From assembly GCA_902800585.1 (NCBI GenBank), contig CADCEW010000046.1, positions 1 to 34,095 of the forward strand: a stretch of 34,095 nucleotides of DNA. Direction: 5' to 3'. Shown here piece by piece: positions 26,171 to 34,095 of the stretch. Source of the stretch: an uncultured Prevotellaceae bacterium (GTDB lineage Bacteria > Bacteroidota > Bacteroidia > Bacteroidales > Bacteroidaceae). Position 1 is the first letter of the stretch. Each line of letters starts with the position of its first letter. The position numbers and the translations under genes are program-made. The notes below the pieces were generated by a model. It saw only the letters and a program-made list of their open reading frames with translations. It did no database searches and was not told the origin of the DNA.

Positions 26171-27895
26171 TTATTTCTTCATCTTTTCACGCGCATTCAG
26201 ATTATCAGTGAATTTCTGCGTCATTTTCTTGCTATTCTTTTCTAAAACGGATGAGAAGAAGATGATAACCATAATGGCTATGAGGGCGAAAATACCAAGC
26301 CAACTAGTCCAGGGTATAGCATAGTCAACTAAACAACTGACAAAGAAGGTAGTAATTAATATTCGTAGTGCTCCGTATGCCGTGATTCTGACACGCCAAC
26401 GGGGAGCACTGTACCATAGTTTGTCGATGTCGGGGTTATCGCCACCTCCACGCAGTAGCATCCACAAGAATGGAGAGCATAAGATGAGGGCGACAACAGC
26501 AGTAACGGTGTGAAGCCATTCAGCAGGTACAATATCGGCGATCAACGGTTGAACATAATAGAGCATAATGGCCATGATTGCAATACAGATCACACTGTTG
26601 ATCAGCATCACAAAGACAAAATGCTTAAAGCAACTGTTCCAGATTTTCTGCAACTCATCGGGAGCCTTCTCGTCATTCTCGTCTGTGATGCGTTCCAGTT
26701 TGGCAATCCACTTAGCTGGTAATATGCGTGCCACCACGTTGTAGGATGGCTCAGCCAAGCGAATCATATATGGTGTGGTGAATGTCGTGAAGACAGACAC
26801 GGCGACGACGATGGGATAAAGGAAGTCGCTGGTGACATGCAACGACGTGCCCAGAGTGGCGAGGATAAAGGCGAACTCACCAATCTGCGTAAGCGAGAAC
26901 GAGCACTGCATGGAAGTCTTCAGCGACTGACCAGAAAGCAGGAAGCCACAGGTGCTGAGAATGGTCTGACCCAGCATGATGGCTGCGATAATGGAGAGGA
27001 TGGGTACAATATACTCGATGATGAGGTTTACATCAACCATCATGCCGACAGACACAAAGAAAATGGCTCCAAAGAGATTCTTGACTGGCGCAACCAGATG
27101 TTCTATCTGCTCAGCTTCAACGGTCTCTGCCAGGATGCTACCCATGACGAAGGCGCCGAAGGCTGCGGAGAAACCTGCTAAGGACGCTGCCACCACCATG
27201 CCAAAGCAGAGGGCGAGAGAGGTGATGAGCAGGGTCTCTTCGTTCATCAGGGGTTTCAACTTTCGCAGTACCATAGGAATGAAGTAGAGACCCACAGTAA
27301 ACCAGAGCACGAGGTAAAGACCAAGCTGCAGAATGGACGTGAGCATCTGCGAACCCTCAAACTCCTTGCTCACAGCCAAGGTGGATAGCATTACCATAAG
27401 TACGATGGCCAGAATATCTTCAATGATGAGCACGCTGAGCACAAGACCAGCGAAACGTTCCTGCCGCAGTCCCATGTCGTCGAAGGCCTTAAAGATAATG
27501 GTAGTCGAAGACATAGCAAGCATACCACCCAGATAGATGCAGTCCATATCGCTCCATCCAAAGATATATCCCACAAGAGAGCCTACATACATCATTCCGA
27601 AGATAATGGCAAGCGCAGCGATAATGGGTGCAGCTCCCATCTTCAGAATTTTCTTAAACGAGAACTCCAAACCAAGAGCGAAGAGCAGAAAGATAACACC
27701 AATTTCGCTCCAAACATGTACGCTGTGCCCGTCTGTGACACTGGGCATGTAGGGCATGTTAGGTGAAGCAAGGAATCCCGCTACGATGTAACCTAAAACG
27801 ATAGGTTGCTTGAGACTCTTGAAAAGAAGCGTCATAGCACCTGCGCAGATTAGGATAAGCGCAAGGTCGGCAATTAATGGTTCAAGTTGTGACAT
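26171..27895 (-). CDS. CPA2-family cation:proton antiporter without a C-terminal regulatory domain
   Basis: 574 residues. The N-terminal 380 residues form a Na+/H+ exchanger domain with about twelve membrane helices (LFKSLKQPIVLGYIVAGF, IGVIFLLFALGLEFS, LIIEDILAIVLMVMLS, LAGFSAAFGAFVMGSILAET, FSLTQIGEFAFILA). About four more helices follow (435-550), then a short basic tail ending NAREKMKK. From memory, Bacteroides homologues continue with a TrkA_C/RCK-type domain of 100 or more residues, which is absent here. It is likely a K+/H+ or Na+/H+ antiporter of the inner membrane. It follows glmM by 34 bp on the same strand. Confidence 0.85.
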   Translation of the reverse strand: MSQLEPLIADLALILICAGAMTLLFKSLKQPIVLGYIVAGFLASPNMPYMPSVTDGHSVHVWSEIGVIFLLFALGLEFSFKKILKMGAAPIIAALAIIFGMMYVGSLVGYIFGWSDMDCIYLGGMLAMSSTTIIFKAFDDMGLRQERFAGLVLSVLIIEDILAIVLMVMLSTLAVSKEFEGSQMLTSILQLGLYLVLWFTVGLYFIPMVLRKLKPLMNEETLLITSLALCFGMVVAASLAGFSAAFGAFVMGSILAETVEAEQIEHLVAPVKNLFGAIFFVSVGMMVDVNLIIEYIVPILSIIAAIMLGQTILSTCGFLLSGQSLKTSMQCSFSLTQIGEFAFILATLGTSLHVTSDFLYPIVVAVSVFTTFTTPYMIRLAEPSYNVVARILPAKWIAKLERITDENDEKAPDELQKIWNSCFKHFVFVMLINSVICIAIMAIMLYYVQPLIADIVPAEWLHTVTAVVALILCSPFLWMLLRGGGDNPDIDKLWYSAPRWRVRITAYGALRILITTFFVSCLVDYAIPWTSWLGIFALIAIMVIIFFSSVLEKNSKKMTQKFTDNLNAREKMKK

Positions 27896-27929
27896 TCTTT
27901 TTGTTATTATATAAACACCTAACCCACAC

Positions 27930-29345
27930 CTACTCCTGTATGTCGTAAACCACTTGCATCAATTTCTTGCCGATGGCGTCAGCCTCCTCCATCGAAACTG
28001 CCTCGCTATAGACGCGGATAATGGGTTCGGTATTCGACTTACGCAGGTGTACCCACTTGTCTGGGAAGTCTATCTTCACACCATCGATATCATTCACCTG
28101 TGCTGTCGAATCTGCAGCAAACATCTCCTTCACCTTCACGAGGATGGCATCCACATCGGTCTCAGGAGTCAGGTCAATACGGTTCTTTGCAATCTGATAG
28201 TCTGGGAAAGTGGCACGCAGTTCACTGACCTTACAACCTTTCTTTGCCAACGAAGTCAGGAACAAAGCAATACCAACCAGAGCATCACGTCCATAATGAC
28301 TCTCAGGATAGATAACTCCGCCATTACCTTCACCACCAATGACAGCATTCACCTCTTTCATTTTTGTAGTGACATTCACCTCTCCAACAGCAGCGGCAGC
28401 ATACGTTCCACCATGTTTCTCTGTCACATCACGCAAGGCACGGGTAGAAGAAAGATTGCTGACAGTATTCAGAGAACTCGGAGAACTCTGAGTACTCAGA
28501 GCACTCAATACATAGTCTGCAACGCTGACCAACGTATATTCCTCGCCAAACATCTTTCCATTTTCACAGATAAAGGCAAGACGGTCGACATCCGGATCGA
28601 CGACGATACCCAAATCATACTGACCTGTCTTCATCTCGTCCATGATACCCTGCAGGTTCTTCTCCAATGGTTCCGGATTATGGGCAAAGTCACCTGTTGC
28701 CTCTCCGTTCAGGATAGTGTACTCCACACCTAACTGTTCCAACAGTTTTGGTAGGATAATACCACCTACACTATTGATCGTATCGACACACACTTTAAAA
28801 TGTGCTTTCTTGACAGCCTCAACATCCACTAATTTCAATTGAAGGACGCTCTCAATATGGCGGGCATCAAACGTGTTGTCCTCTACATAATGTCCCAGAT
28901 GGTCCACATCAGCATACTCGAAATTCTCCTTTTCAGCGATGTCGAGTACGATAGCACCATCAGCAGCAGTCAGGAATTCTCCTTCTTTATTCAGCAGTTT
29001 CAAGGCATTCCACTGACGAGGATTATGAGAGGCAGTAATGATGATTCCACCATCTGCGCCAGACATACGTACGGCAAGTTCTGTTGTCGGCGTGGTGGCA
29101 AGTCCGATGTTTATTACATCATAACCTACTCCCATCAGCGTTCCGCAAACCACATTCTTCACCATCTCGCCAGAGATACGGGCATCACGTCCTACCACTA
29201 TCTTATTGGAACGGCTTTGACCGTTACGACGGATAAACATGGCATAAGCCGTGGTGAACTTCACGATATCAAGGGGATTCAAGGTATCGCCCGTAGAACC
29301 ACCTATTGTTCCACGGATACCAGAAATAGATTTAATAAGTGTCAT
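27930..29345 (-). CDS. glmM: phosphoglucosamine mutase
   Basis: 471 residues in four alpha-phosphohexomutase domains. The phosphoserine is S106 (IIITASHNPRQWNA), the metal site is DPDVDR (250-255), the sugar-binding loop is GGEGNGGVIYPESHYGRD, and the phosphate site is RKSNTEPIIRVYSEA near the C-terminus. It converts glucosamine-6-phosphate to glucosamine-1-phosphate for UDP-GlcNAc. Assignment to GlmM rather than another phosphohexomutase follows Bacteroidota annotation practice and is not certain. Residues about 281-292 (SALSTQSSPSSL) are an insertion from the antisense 9-bp repeat, before the conserved NTVSNLSSTRALRD. It lies 12 bp after the lipoprotein gene. Confidence 0.88.
   Translation of the reverse strand: MTLIKSISGIRGTIGGSTGDTLNPLDIVKFTTAYAMFIRRNGQSRSNKIVVGRDARISGEMVKNVVCGTLMGVGYDVINIGLATTPTTELAVRMSGADGGIIITASHNPRQWNALKLLNKEGEFLTAADGAIVLDIAEKENFEYADVDHLGHYVEDNTFDARHIESVLQLKLVDVEAVKKAHFKVCVDTINSVGGIILPKLLEQLGVEYTILNGEATGDFAHNPEPLEKNLQGIMDEMKTGQYDLGIVVDPDVDRLAFICENGKMFGEEYTLVSVADYVLSALSTQSSPSSLNTVSNLSSTRALRDVTEKHGGTYAAAAVGEVNVTTKMKEVNAVIGGEGNGGVIYPESHYGRDALVGIALFLTSLAKKGCKVSELRATFPDYQIAKNRIDLTPETDVDAILVKVKEMFAADSTAQVNDIDGVKIDFPDKWVHLRKSNTEPIIRVYSEAVSMEEADAIGKKLMQVVYDIQE
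28467..28511 (+). repeat. intragenic 9-bp tandem repeat, antisense to glmM
   Basis: On the plus strand the units read ATTCAGAGA, ACTCGGAGA, ACTCTGAGT, ACTCAGAGC and a diverged ACTCAATAC. It is the same unit as in trmB but in the opposite orientation relative to the gene, so it encodes a different, Ser-rich peptide. Confidence 0.8.
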
Positions 29346-29357
29346 GTTTTCTTGGTT

Positions 29358-30026
29358 TTATACATCAATCTCGTAAGTAATCTCATAGTAACAGGGAAAC
29401 ACTCTTGATGATGCGTCAGCAGTACCCTGAGAGTGCGGAACGATAAGTCGTACTTTGGCTACCTCATCACCATCATCCTGTGGGCGACCTAAATTAATAT
29501 AAGCCAAAGGTACTAACCAACCTGAAGGAACATTGGCGGTTCCGTGGAAGGCATACATCAGACTACTACTCTGTACAAACGATGCCGTATAAATGCTACC
29601 AGTACGCTCCACGCTCATCTTCTCAGGAAACGCAGAGAAATCATAAAACACACTATTGATATAACCTCCAACAGGGATATCGTTTCTTAACAGTATGCTG
29701 TCTGCCTTGATATTAAATTCTAAGAAACGGCAAAGTATCTCTACCCTCTTTTTGTCTTCGAGTATAGAACCGCACCCTTTACGCACAATCTGCATATAGA
29801 CGCCACTCTTAGGAAGGAGTACATACTCATTCTTTTCAAGATTGGTAGTCTCACCCTGTTTGATAAATTGTTCCTCTCCAATGACCGTGATATTGTTAAT
29901 ATCAATATAACGATTAATGGCATCTCGCTCAGCATCTTTCAAGTCAGAATAAGTCTCACCCTTACTACAACTGGTGAGAAACAGGATACTGCCAAGCAGT
30001 AACAACAGGCTATATGTTTTCTTCAT
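29358..30026 (-). CDS. lipoprotein of DUF4827 type
   Basis: 222 residues. The lipoprotein signal MKKTYSLLLLLGSILFLTSCS has its lipobox cysteine at residue 20 (LTSC). The mature region begins with a helical segment (YSDLKDAERDAINRYIDINNITVI) and continues with beta-rich sequence (YVLLPKSGVYMQIVRKGCG, VPSGWLVPLAYINLG). This matches my recollection of the DUF4827 lipoproteins that sit beside glmM in Bacteroidota. It is probably anchored in the envelope, function unknown. It heads the lipoprotein-glmM-antiporter operon. Confidence 0.75.
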   Translation of the reverse strand: MKKTYSLLLLLGSILFLTSCSKGETYSDLKDAERDAINRYIDINNITVIGEEQFIKQGETTNLEKNEYVLLPKSGVYMQIVRKGCGSILEDKKRVEILCRFLEFNIKADSILLRNDIPVGGYINSVFYDFSAFPEKMSVERTGSIYTASFVQSSSLMYAFHGTANVPSGWLVPLAYINLGRPQDDGDEVAKVRLIVPHSQGTADASSRVFPCYYEITYEIDV

Positions 30027-30051
30027 ATCTATATTCTTTTGATTTCGGGCG

Positions 30052-30059
30052 CAAATTTA
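30052..30059 (-). promoter_or_regulatory. -7 box of the lipoprotein-glmM operon
   Basis: TAAATTTG on the minus strand fits TAnnTTTG and lies 25 bp ahead of the lipoprotein ATG. No convincing -33 box. Confidence 0.5.
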
Positions 30060-30091
30060 CAAATAAAATACCAATTATCCGCAATATTAGG

Positions 30092-31126
30092 CTACTTTAA
30101 CGTGTCTTCATAATGAAGGATGGCACGTTTTACCACCTCTACCGCCTCCTCCATCGTACATTGGAGTTTACCGCCTGAGGCATTCAAGTGTCCACCACCA
30201 TTGAAGAATTCCTCAGCCATCTTGTTACAAGGAAAGTCATCTACCGAGCGCAGACTGACCCATATCACTTTGTCGTGCTCTGTATCCTCACGCAAGGAGA
30301 TACTGAGTTTCAAACCTTTAATCTGTAACGGCATGTTGACAAGTCCCTCTGCGTCTCCTTTGACGAAATGGAACTTACGCATGTCTTCACGAGTGAGTGT
30401 ATAGAATGCCGCATGCCGCATTTCGTCCACCACTAACTTATGACACAGCACATATCCCACCATCCGAAGACGATGCTCGCTATAGTTGTGATAGACGTTG
30501 CGATAGATCTTATCTTTATTAATGTGTTTTGTTAACAACTGACTGATAATGAAAAAGATATCAGGTTCTGTGGAATTATAGGTAAAACCTCCTGTATCTG
30601 TCATCATACCACAATAGACAGGACCCGCGAAGTGCTTTCCTTGTTGTTCAAAGAGTCCCATCTGCCATACAATACGGAACACCAACTCGGATGTTGAAGA
30701 CATCTCCGGATAAGATATGGACAATACTGCATCCACTTGCGGATCCAGATGATGGTCTATCAATACCTTCTTGGCAGGCGATAACGCTAAAGCCTCCTCC
30801 ATCTCATCCGTACGCGACAAGGTATTGAAGTCCAGACAGAACACCAAATCGGCAATCTTCAACACAGTATCCACATAATCCTTCCGTTTGTCATAGCGTA
30901 CTATCTTCTCCGTGTTAGGCATCCATTGCAGATAATCAGGATATTGGTCGGGAATAACCATCAACGGCTCCTTGCCCAATCCTCGCAAGACATCCGCCCA
31001 CCCTAACATCGCACCGATAGCGTCGCCATCAGGATGCATATGGCAACAGAGGACAATGGTCTCTGCGGTATCGATAAGGGAGCGCAGTTCGCTGCACTCC
31101 CTTTCTGTCATTATCTCTTTCAGCAT
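30092..31126 (-). CDS. nrnA: DHH-family bifunctional oligoribonuclease/PAP phosphatase
   Basis: 344 residues. The DHH domain carries HMHPDGDAIGA (H29, H31, D33 and D35 region), the aspartate in FCLDFN (D99) and DHH at 124-126 (LIDHHLDP). The DHHA1 domain has the GGGHLNASGG motif near residue 323. NrnA removes nanoRNAs and dephosphorylates 3'-phosphoadenosine 5'-phosphate. Its ATG overlaps the upstream stop by one base (TAATG), so it is cotranscribed with the nucleotidyltransferase. Confidence 0.9.
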   Translation of the reverse strand: MLKEIMTERECSELRSLIDTAETIVLCCHMHPDGDAIGAMLGWADVLRGLGKEPLMVIPDQYPDYLQWMPNTEKIVRYDKRKDYVDTVLKIADLVFCLDFNTLSRTDEMEEALALSPAKKVLIDHHLDPQVDAVLSISYPEMSSTSELVFRIVWQMGLFEQQGKHFAGPVYCGMMTDTGGFTYNSTEPDIFFIISQLLTKHINKDKIYRNVYHNYSEHRLRMVGYVLCHKLVVDEMRHAAFYTLTREDMRKFHFVKGDAEGLVNMPLQIKGLKLSISLREDTEHDKVIWVSLRSVDDFPCNKMAEEFFNGGGHLNASGGKLQCTMEEAVEVVKRAILHYEDTLK

Positions 31127-32067
31127 TAGAATAACTTGTTGGGATAAACACCCTCATCCACCAACTGTTGAATACGCTTCACAGTATCCTCACGATCAGC
31201 GGCATAAGTCACACCAAACCACTTAGAGGTGGTATCGAGTACCTCACAAGTAGCCGTACCCTCTGTAATGAGTTTGTTGACCATCAATGGAATAAAGAAC
31301 TCCGCCTTCAGGTTCTCCATATTCTTCGGGTCACTCAGGAACTCCTTGAAGTAAGCCTCGGAATACTCGAAATAGTCAGGCGTGAAGCCCCACATATTCA
31401 TGGAAACAGGGGTATTGTCATCGACAACCACCCACTTACCTGTCTCATCCTTATAGCGGATAGGCTCACTGGCGGCACCTGCATTGGAGCCGTCCTCGGC
31501 ACAACGTACGATTTCCGTGCGCTCTACGACGTCTGTCAGATGTCCTTTGTCGTTCTTCGTACAGATACCACGAGCAACGGTACCGTTTTCACTCAGTGTG
31601 TTACCTACGCGGAAACCTACCATCGCATACTTATTCTTGGCTCCTTCGGGAAGTTCTGACAGATACTTGCCAATGACCATAAAGGCATCACGGTTGTAGA
31701 AGTCATCGCAGTTGATGACGCAGAACGGTTCTTTAATGACGTCCTTACCCATCAGTACGGCGTGGTTGGTACCCCAAGGCTTTACACGTCCCTCAGGTAC
31801 TTTGAAGCCTTCGGGCAGTGCATCAATACCCTGGAAACACAGTTCACAGGGGATATGTCCCTCGTATTTCGCAAGAATCTGTGTACGGAACTGCTCTTCA
31901 AAGTCTTTACGGATGACCCAGACAATCTTACCAAAACCAGCCTGAATGGCATCGTAAATACTATAGTCCATAATGGTCTCCCCATTAGGACCCAGACCGT
32001 CTAGTTGTTTCAAACCGCCATAGCGGCTTCCCATACCAGCGGCAAGGAGAAATAATGTTGGTTTCAT
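31126..32067 (-). CDS. sugar-phosphate nucleotidyltransferase-like protein
   Basis: 313 residues. It has the nucleotidyltransferase signature LLAAGMGSRYGGLKQLDGLGPNG at the N-terminus and the metal-binding NCDDFYNRDAF (about residue 130); PWGTNHAVLMGKD fits the base-binding region. No acyltransferase hexapeptide domain follows. Substrate and product are not evident, and it is not clearly RfbA or GlmU. It follows thrS by 42 bp and is coupled to nrnA. Confidence 0.8.
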   Translation of the reverse strand: MKPTLFLLAAGMGSRYGGLKQLDGLGPNGETIMDYSIYDAIQAGFGKIVWVIRKDFEEQFRTQILAKYEGHIPCELCFQGIDALPEGFKVPEGRVKPWGTNHAVLMGKDVIKEPFCVINCDDFYNRDAFMVIGKYLSELPEGAKNKYAMVGFRVGNTLSENGTVARGICTKNDKGHLTDVVERTEIVRCAEDGSNAGAASEPIRYKDETGKWVVVDDNTPVSMNMWGFTPDYFEYSEAYFKEFLSDPKNMENLKAEFFIPLMVNKLITEGTATCEVLDTTSKWFGVTYAADREDTVKRIQQLVDEGVYPNKLF

Positions 32068-32077
32068 ATCTTATTTC

Positions 32078-32100
32078 TTTAAACCTTAAACTCTAAACTG
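32078..32100. repeat. AT-rich intergenic repeat related to 9614-9651
   Basis: On the minus strand this gap contains CAGTTTAGAGTTTAAGGTT and ends in TAAA, sharing the GTTTAGAGTTTA core with the repeat behind carB. It fills the spacer between thrS and the nucleotidyltransferase gene. Confidence 0.5.
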
Positions 32101-32109
32101 TCAACTTTA

Positions 32110-34053
32110 TCAAAATGCTTTCGTCATCTCGGCGACCTCGGCATTGATGTGGTCGATGAACTCTTGGATAGTCATCACCTTCTGCTCACCACCACCCTGT
32201 GGACGAACGGCAACAGTTCCGTCAGCCTGTTCTTTCTCACCGACAATCACCATATATGGAATGCGCTTCAACTCATTATCGCGAATCTTACGACCGAGTT
32301 TCTCATTGCGCAGGTCAATAGTAGGACGAACGCCTCCGAGGTCGAACTTCTTGGCCACCTCTTTCGCATAGTCGTTATATTTCTCCGACAATGGAAGGAT
32401 GGCAACCTGATCAGGTGTGAGCCACAAGGGGAAGTGTCCACTGGTATGCTCGATAAGCACAGCGCAGAAGCGCTCCATGCTTCCAAAGGGTGCACGGTGA
32501 ATCATCACAGGCGTCTTCTTCTGGTTGTCCTCATCGGTATATTCGAGTTGGAAACGCTTTGGCAGGTTGTAGTCTACCTGAATGGTACCCAGCTGCCAAC
32601 GGCGACCGATAGCATCCTTGATCATGAAGTCGAGTTTCGGACCATAGAAGGCTGCCTCACCATATTCAACCTTAGCAGACAAACCTTTTTCCTCGCAGGC
32701 CTCAACGATAGCCTTCTCTGCCAATGCCCAGTCTTCATCCGTACCAACGTATTTCTCGTGGTCGTTAGGATCACGCAGAGAAATCTGTGCTTCGAAATTG
32801 AAACCGAAGGCACTCAGCACGATTCCGATGATATCCATCACATTCAGGAACTCCTGCTTTACCTGGTCTGGACGACAGAACAGGTGGGCATCGTCCTGCG
32901 TAAACGAACGTACACGTGTCAATCCGTGCAACTCACCACTCTGCTCATAACGGTAAACCGTTCCGAACTCAGCGATACGCAGGGGCAGGTCACGGTATGA
33001 ACGGGGCTTCCAGGCGAATATCTCACAGTGGTGAGGACAGTTCATCGGCTTCAGCATGTACTCCTCGTCCTCCTCGGGTGTATGGATAGGCTGGAAGGAG
33101 TCCTTGCCATAGTGGGCATAGTGTCCGCTGGTGATATAGAGATTCTTTGAACCAATATGCGGCGTGATAACCTCCTGATAACCGAAACGCTTCTGTACCT
33201 TACGCAGATGGTCTTGCAGACGGAGACGCAACTCGGTTCCTTTAGGCAGCCAAATAGGCAGGCCCTTGCCTACTTTGTCAGAGAACATAAACAACTCCAT
33301 CTCCTTACCAATCTTACGATGGTCGCGTTTCTTGGCCTCTTCCAACATCACCAGATACTCATCCAGCATCTTCTTCTTCGGGAAGGAGATACCATACAGA
33401 CGCTGCATCTGCTCACGGGTAGCATCGCCACGCCAGAAAGCACCAGCGACACTCGTCAACTTCACAGCCTTGATCTCACCCGTATCCATCAAGTGCGGAC
33501 CACGGCAAAGGTCGGTAAAGTTACCTTGTGTATAGGTTGTGATACTACCATCCTCCAAGTCCTGATCGATATGCTCGCATTTATAGGTCTGACCATCGGC
33601 AGCAAACTCCTTGAGTGCATCTGCCTTAGCCACCTCTTTGCGAACAACAGGTTCTTTCTTCGAAGCGAGTTCACGCATCTTATCCTCAATTTTCGGGAAA
33701 TCGCTCTCCTTGATCATCTCACCGTTAGGCAACAGGACGTCATAGAAGAAGCCATTCTCAACGGCAGGTCCGAAACCAAACTGGATGCCAGGATACAACT
33801 CCTGCAGAGCTTCAGCCAACAAGTGTGCTGATGTGTGCCAGAAGGTATGCTTACCCTGCTCGTCGTCAAACTTGTAAAGTTCAATCGTTGCGTCCTCGTT
33901 GATAGGACGATTCAACTCTACGGTCTCACCATTCACACCGCAGGCAATCACGCTACGTGCCAGAGCTGGTGAGATACTCTCAGCAATCTGAAGTCCGGTA
34001 ACACCCTGCTCATACGAGCGAACAGAACCATCCGGAAAAGTAATCTGAATCAT
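32110..34053 (-). CDS. thrS: threonyl-tRNA synthetase
   Basis: 647 residues, full length. Domains in order: TGS (1-60), the editing domain with HTSAH (73-77) and its SAD-type C-terminal part ([10 protein letters not shown]), the class II catalytic core with the zinc site MNCPHHC, motif 2 ([22 protein letters not shown]) and motif 3 ([12 protein letters not shown]), and the anticodon-binding domain ([10 protein letters not shown]). It charges tRNA-Thr. Its promoter -7 box is at 34087-34094. The gene that follows is a nucleotidyltransferase, not the infC found in many other bacteria. Confidence 0.97.
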   Translation of the reverse strand: MIQITFPDGSVRSYEQGVTGLQIAESISPALARSVIACGVNGETVELNRPINEDATIELYKFDDEQGKHTFWHTSAHLLAEALQELYPGIQFGFGPAVENGFFYDVLLPNGEMIKESDFPKIEDKMRELASKKEPVVRKEVAKADALKEFAADGQTYKCEHIDQDLEDGSITTYTQGNFTDLCRGPHLMDTGEIKAVKLTSVAGAFWRGDATREQMQRLYGISFPKKKMLDEYLVMLEEAKKRDHRKIGKEMELFMFSDKVGKGLPIWLPKGTELRLRLQDHLRKVQKRFGYQEVITPHIGSKNLYITSGHYAHYGKDSFQPIHTPEEDEEYMLKPMNCPHHCEIFAWKPRSYRDLPLRIAEFGTVYRYEQSGELHGLTRVRSFTQDDAHLFCRPDQVKQEFLNVMDIIGIVLSAFGFNFEAQISLRDPNDHEKYVGTDEDWALAEKAIVEACEEKGLSAKVEYGEAAFYGPKLDFMIKDAIGRRWQLGTIQVDYNLPKRFQLEYTDEDNQKKTPVMIHRAPFGSMERFCAVLIEHTSGHFPLWLTPDQVAILPLSEKYNDYAKEVAKKFDLGGVRPTIDLRNEKLGRKIRDNELKRIPYMVIVGEKEQADGTVAVRPQGGGEQKVMTIQEFIDHINAEVAEMTKAF

Positions 34054-34086
34054 ATCTACAATATATGTTTAAGTTTAAATTGCCTG

Positions 34087-34094
34087 CAAAATTA
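34087..34094 (-). promoter_or_regulatory. thrS -7 box
   Basis: TAATTTTG on the minus strand fits TAnnTTTG, 33 bp ahead of the thrS ATG. The -33 region lies outside the window. Confidence 0.5.
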
Positions 34095-34095
34095 C

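Noticed and set aside
27954-28733. 259-codon open frame antisense to glmM
   Set aside because: Composition (His- and Cys-rich, no domain) is that of a reverse-strand shadow of glmM.
32149-33000. 283-codon open frame antisense to thrS
   Set aside because: Antisense shadow of a strongly conserved gene; the similar long frame at 33157-33831 has the same explanation.

Overview
The window reads as a chromosomal segment of a Prevotella-like bacterium (Bacteroidota, Prevotella sensu lato). Supporting signs are: Bacteroidota-type promoter boxes (TAnnTTTG) ahead of most transcription units, the near absence of Shine-Dalgarno sequences, and gene families typical of the group (UxaA/NhaC hexuronate locus, GH127-type enzyme, DUF4827-type lipoprotein next to glmM, CAD-like CarB). 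No tRNA, rRNA, CRISPR array, phage or insertion sequence was seen.

Layout. 1-5674: a hexuronate locus. A leftward 2-keto-3-deoxygluconate kinase gene (running off the left edge) diverges from a rightward lacI-type regulator, altronate dehydratase, NhaC-family antiporter and a small unknown protein; a palindromic candidate operator lies between the two promoters. 5675-6333: a 659-bp gap holding two related 36-bp palindromic elements, each inside a second, concentric inverted repeat, on either side of four exact-period 22-bp tandem repeats. 6334-12681 (+): carB, then a LolA-like secreted protein and a GH127-type arabinofuranosidase. 12692-19945 (-): an eight-gene directon, MATE transporter > cytidylate-kinase-like protein > YfcE phosphatase > rfbB > purT > fdtA-like ketoisomerase > GNAT > fdtB-like aminotransferase, which looks like dTDP-3-amino-3,6-dideoxyhexose synthesis. 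20027-22788 (+): subtilase, xseA, xseB. 22793-23494 (-): outer-membrane barrel protein. 23629-26028 (+): ilvE (broken), a membrane protein, trmB. 26171-30026 (-): lipoprotein > glmM > cation/proton antiporter. 30092-34053 (-): thrS > sugar-nucleotidyltransferase > nrnA.

The least ordinary content is at small scale. (1) Short repeats sit inside genes in frame: a 9-bp unit repeated 4-5 times in trmB, glmM and the GH127 gene (sense in two, antisense in glmM), and a 45-bp palindromic insert in the aminotransferase gene. This resembles the protein-embedded palindromic elements known from Rickettsia. (2) Two housekeeping genes, rfbB and ilvE, have short out-of-frame deletions, with the missing reading frame still legible on the far side; a third orphan coding remnant follows the antiporter gene. 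These are either real gene decay or assembly errors, and read mapping would decide. (3) The palindrome-tandem repeat-palindrome structure upstream of carB is the best candidate for an undescribed element.
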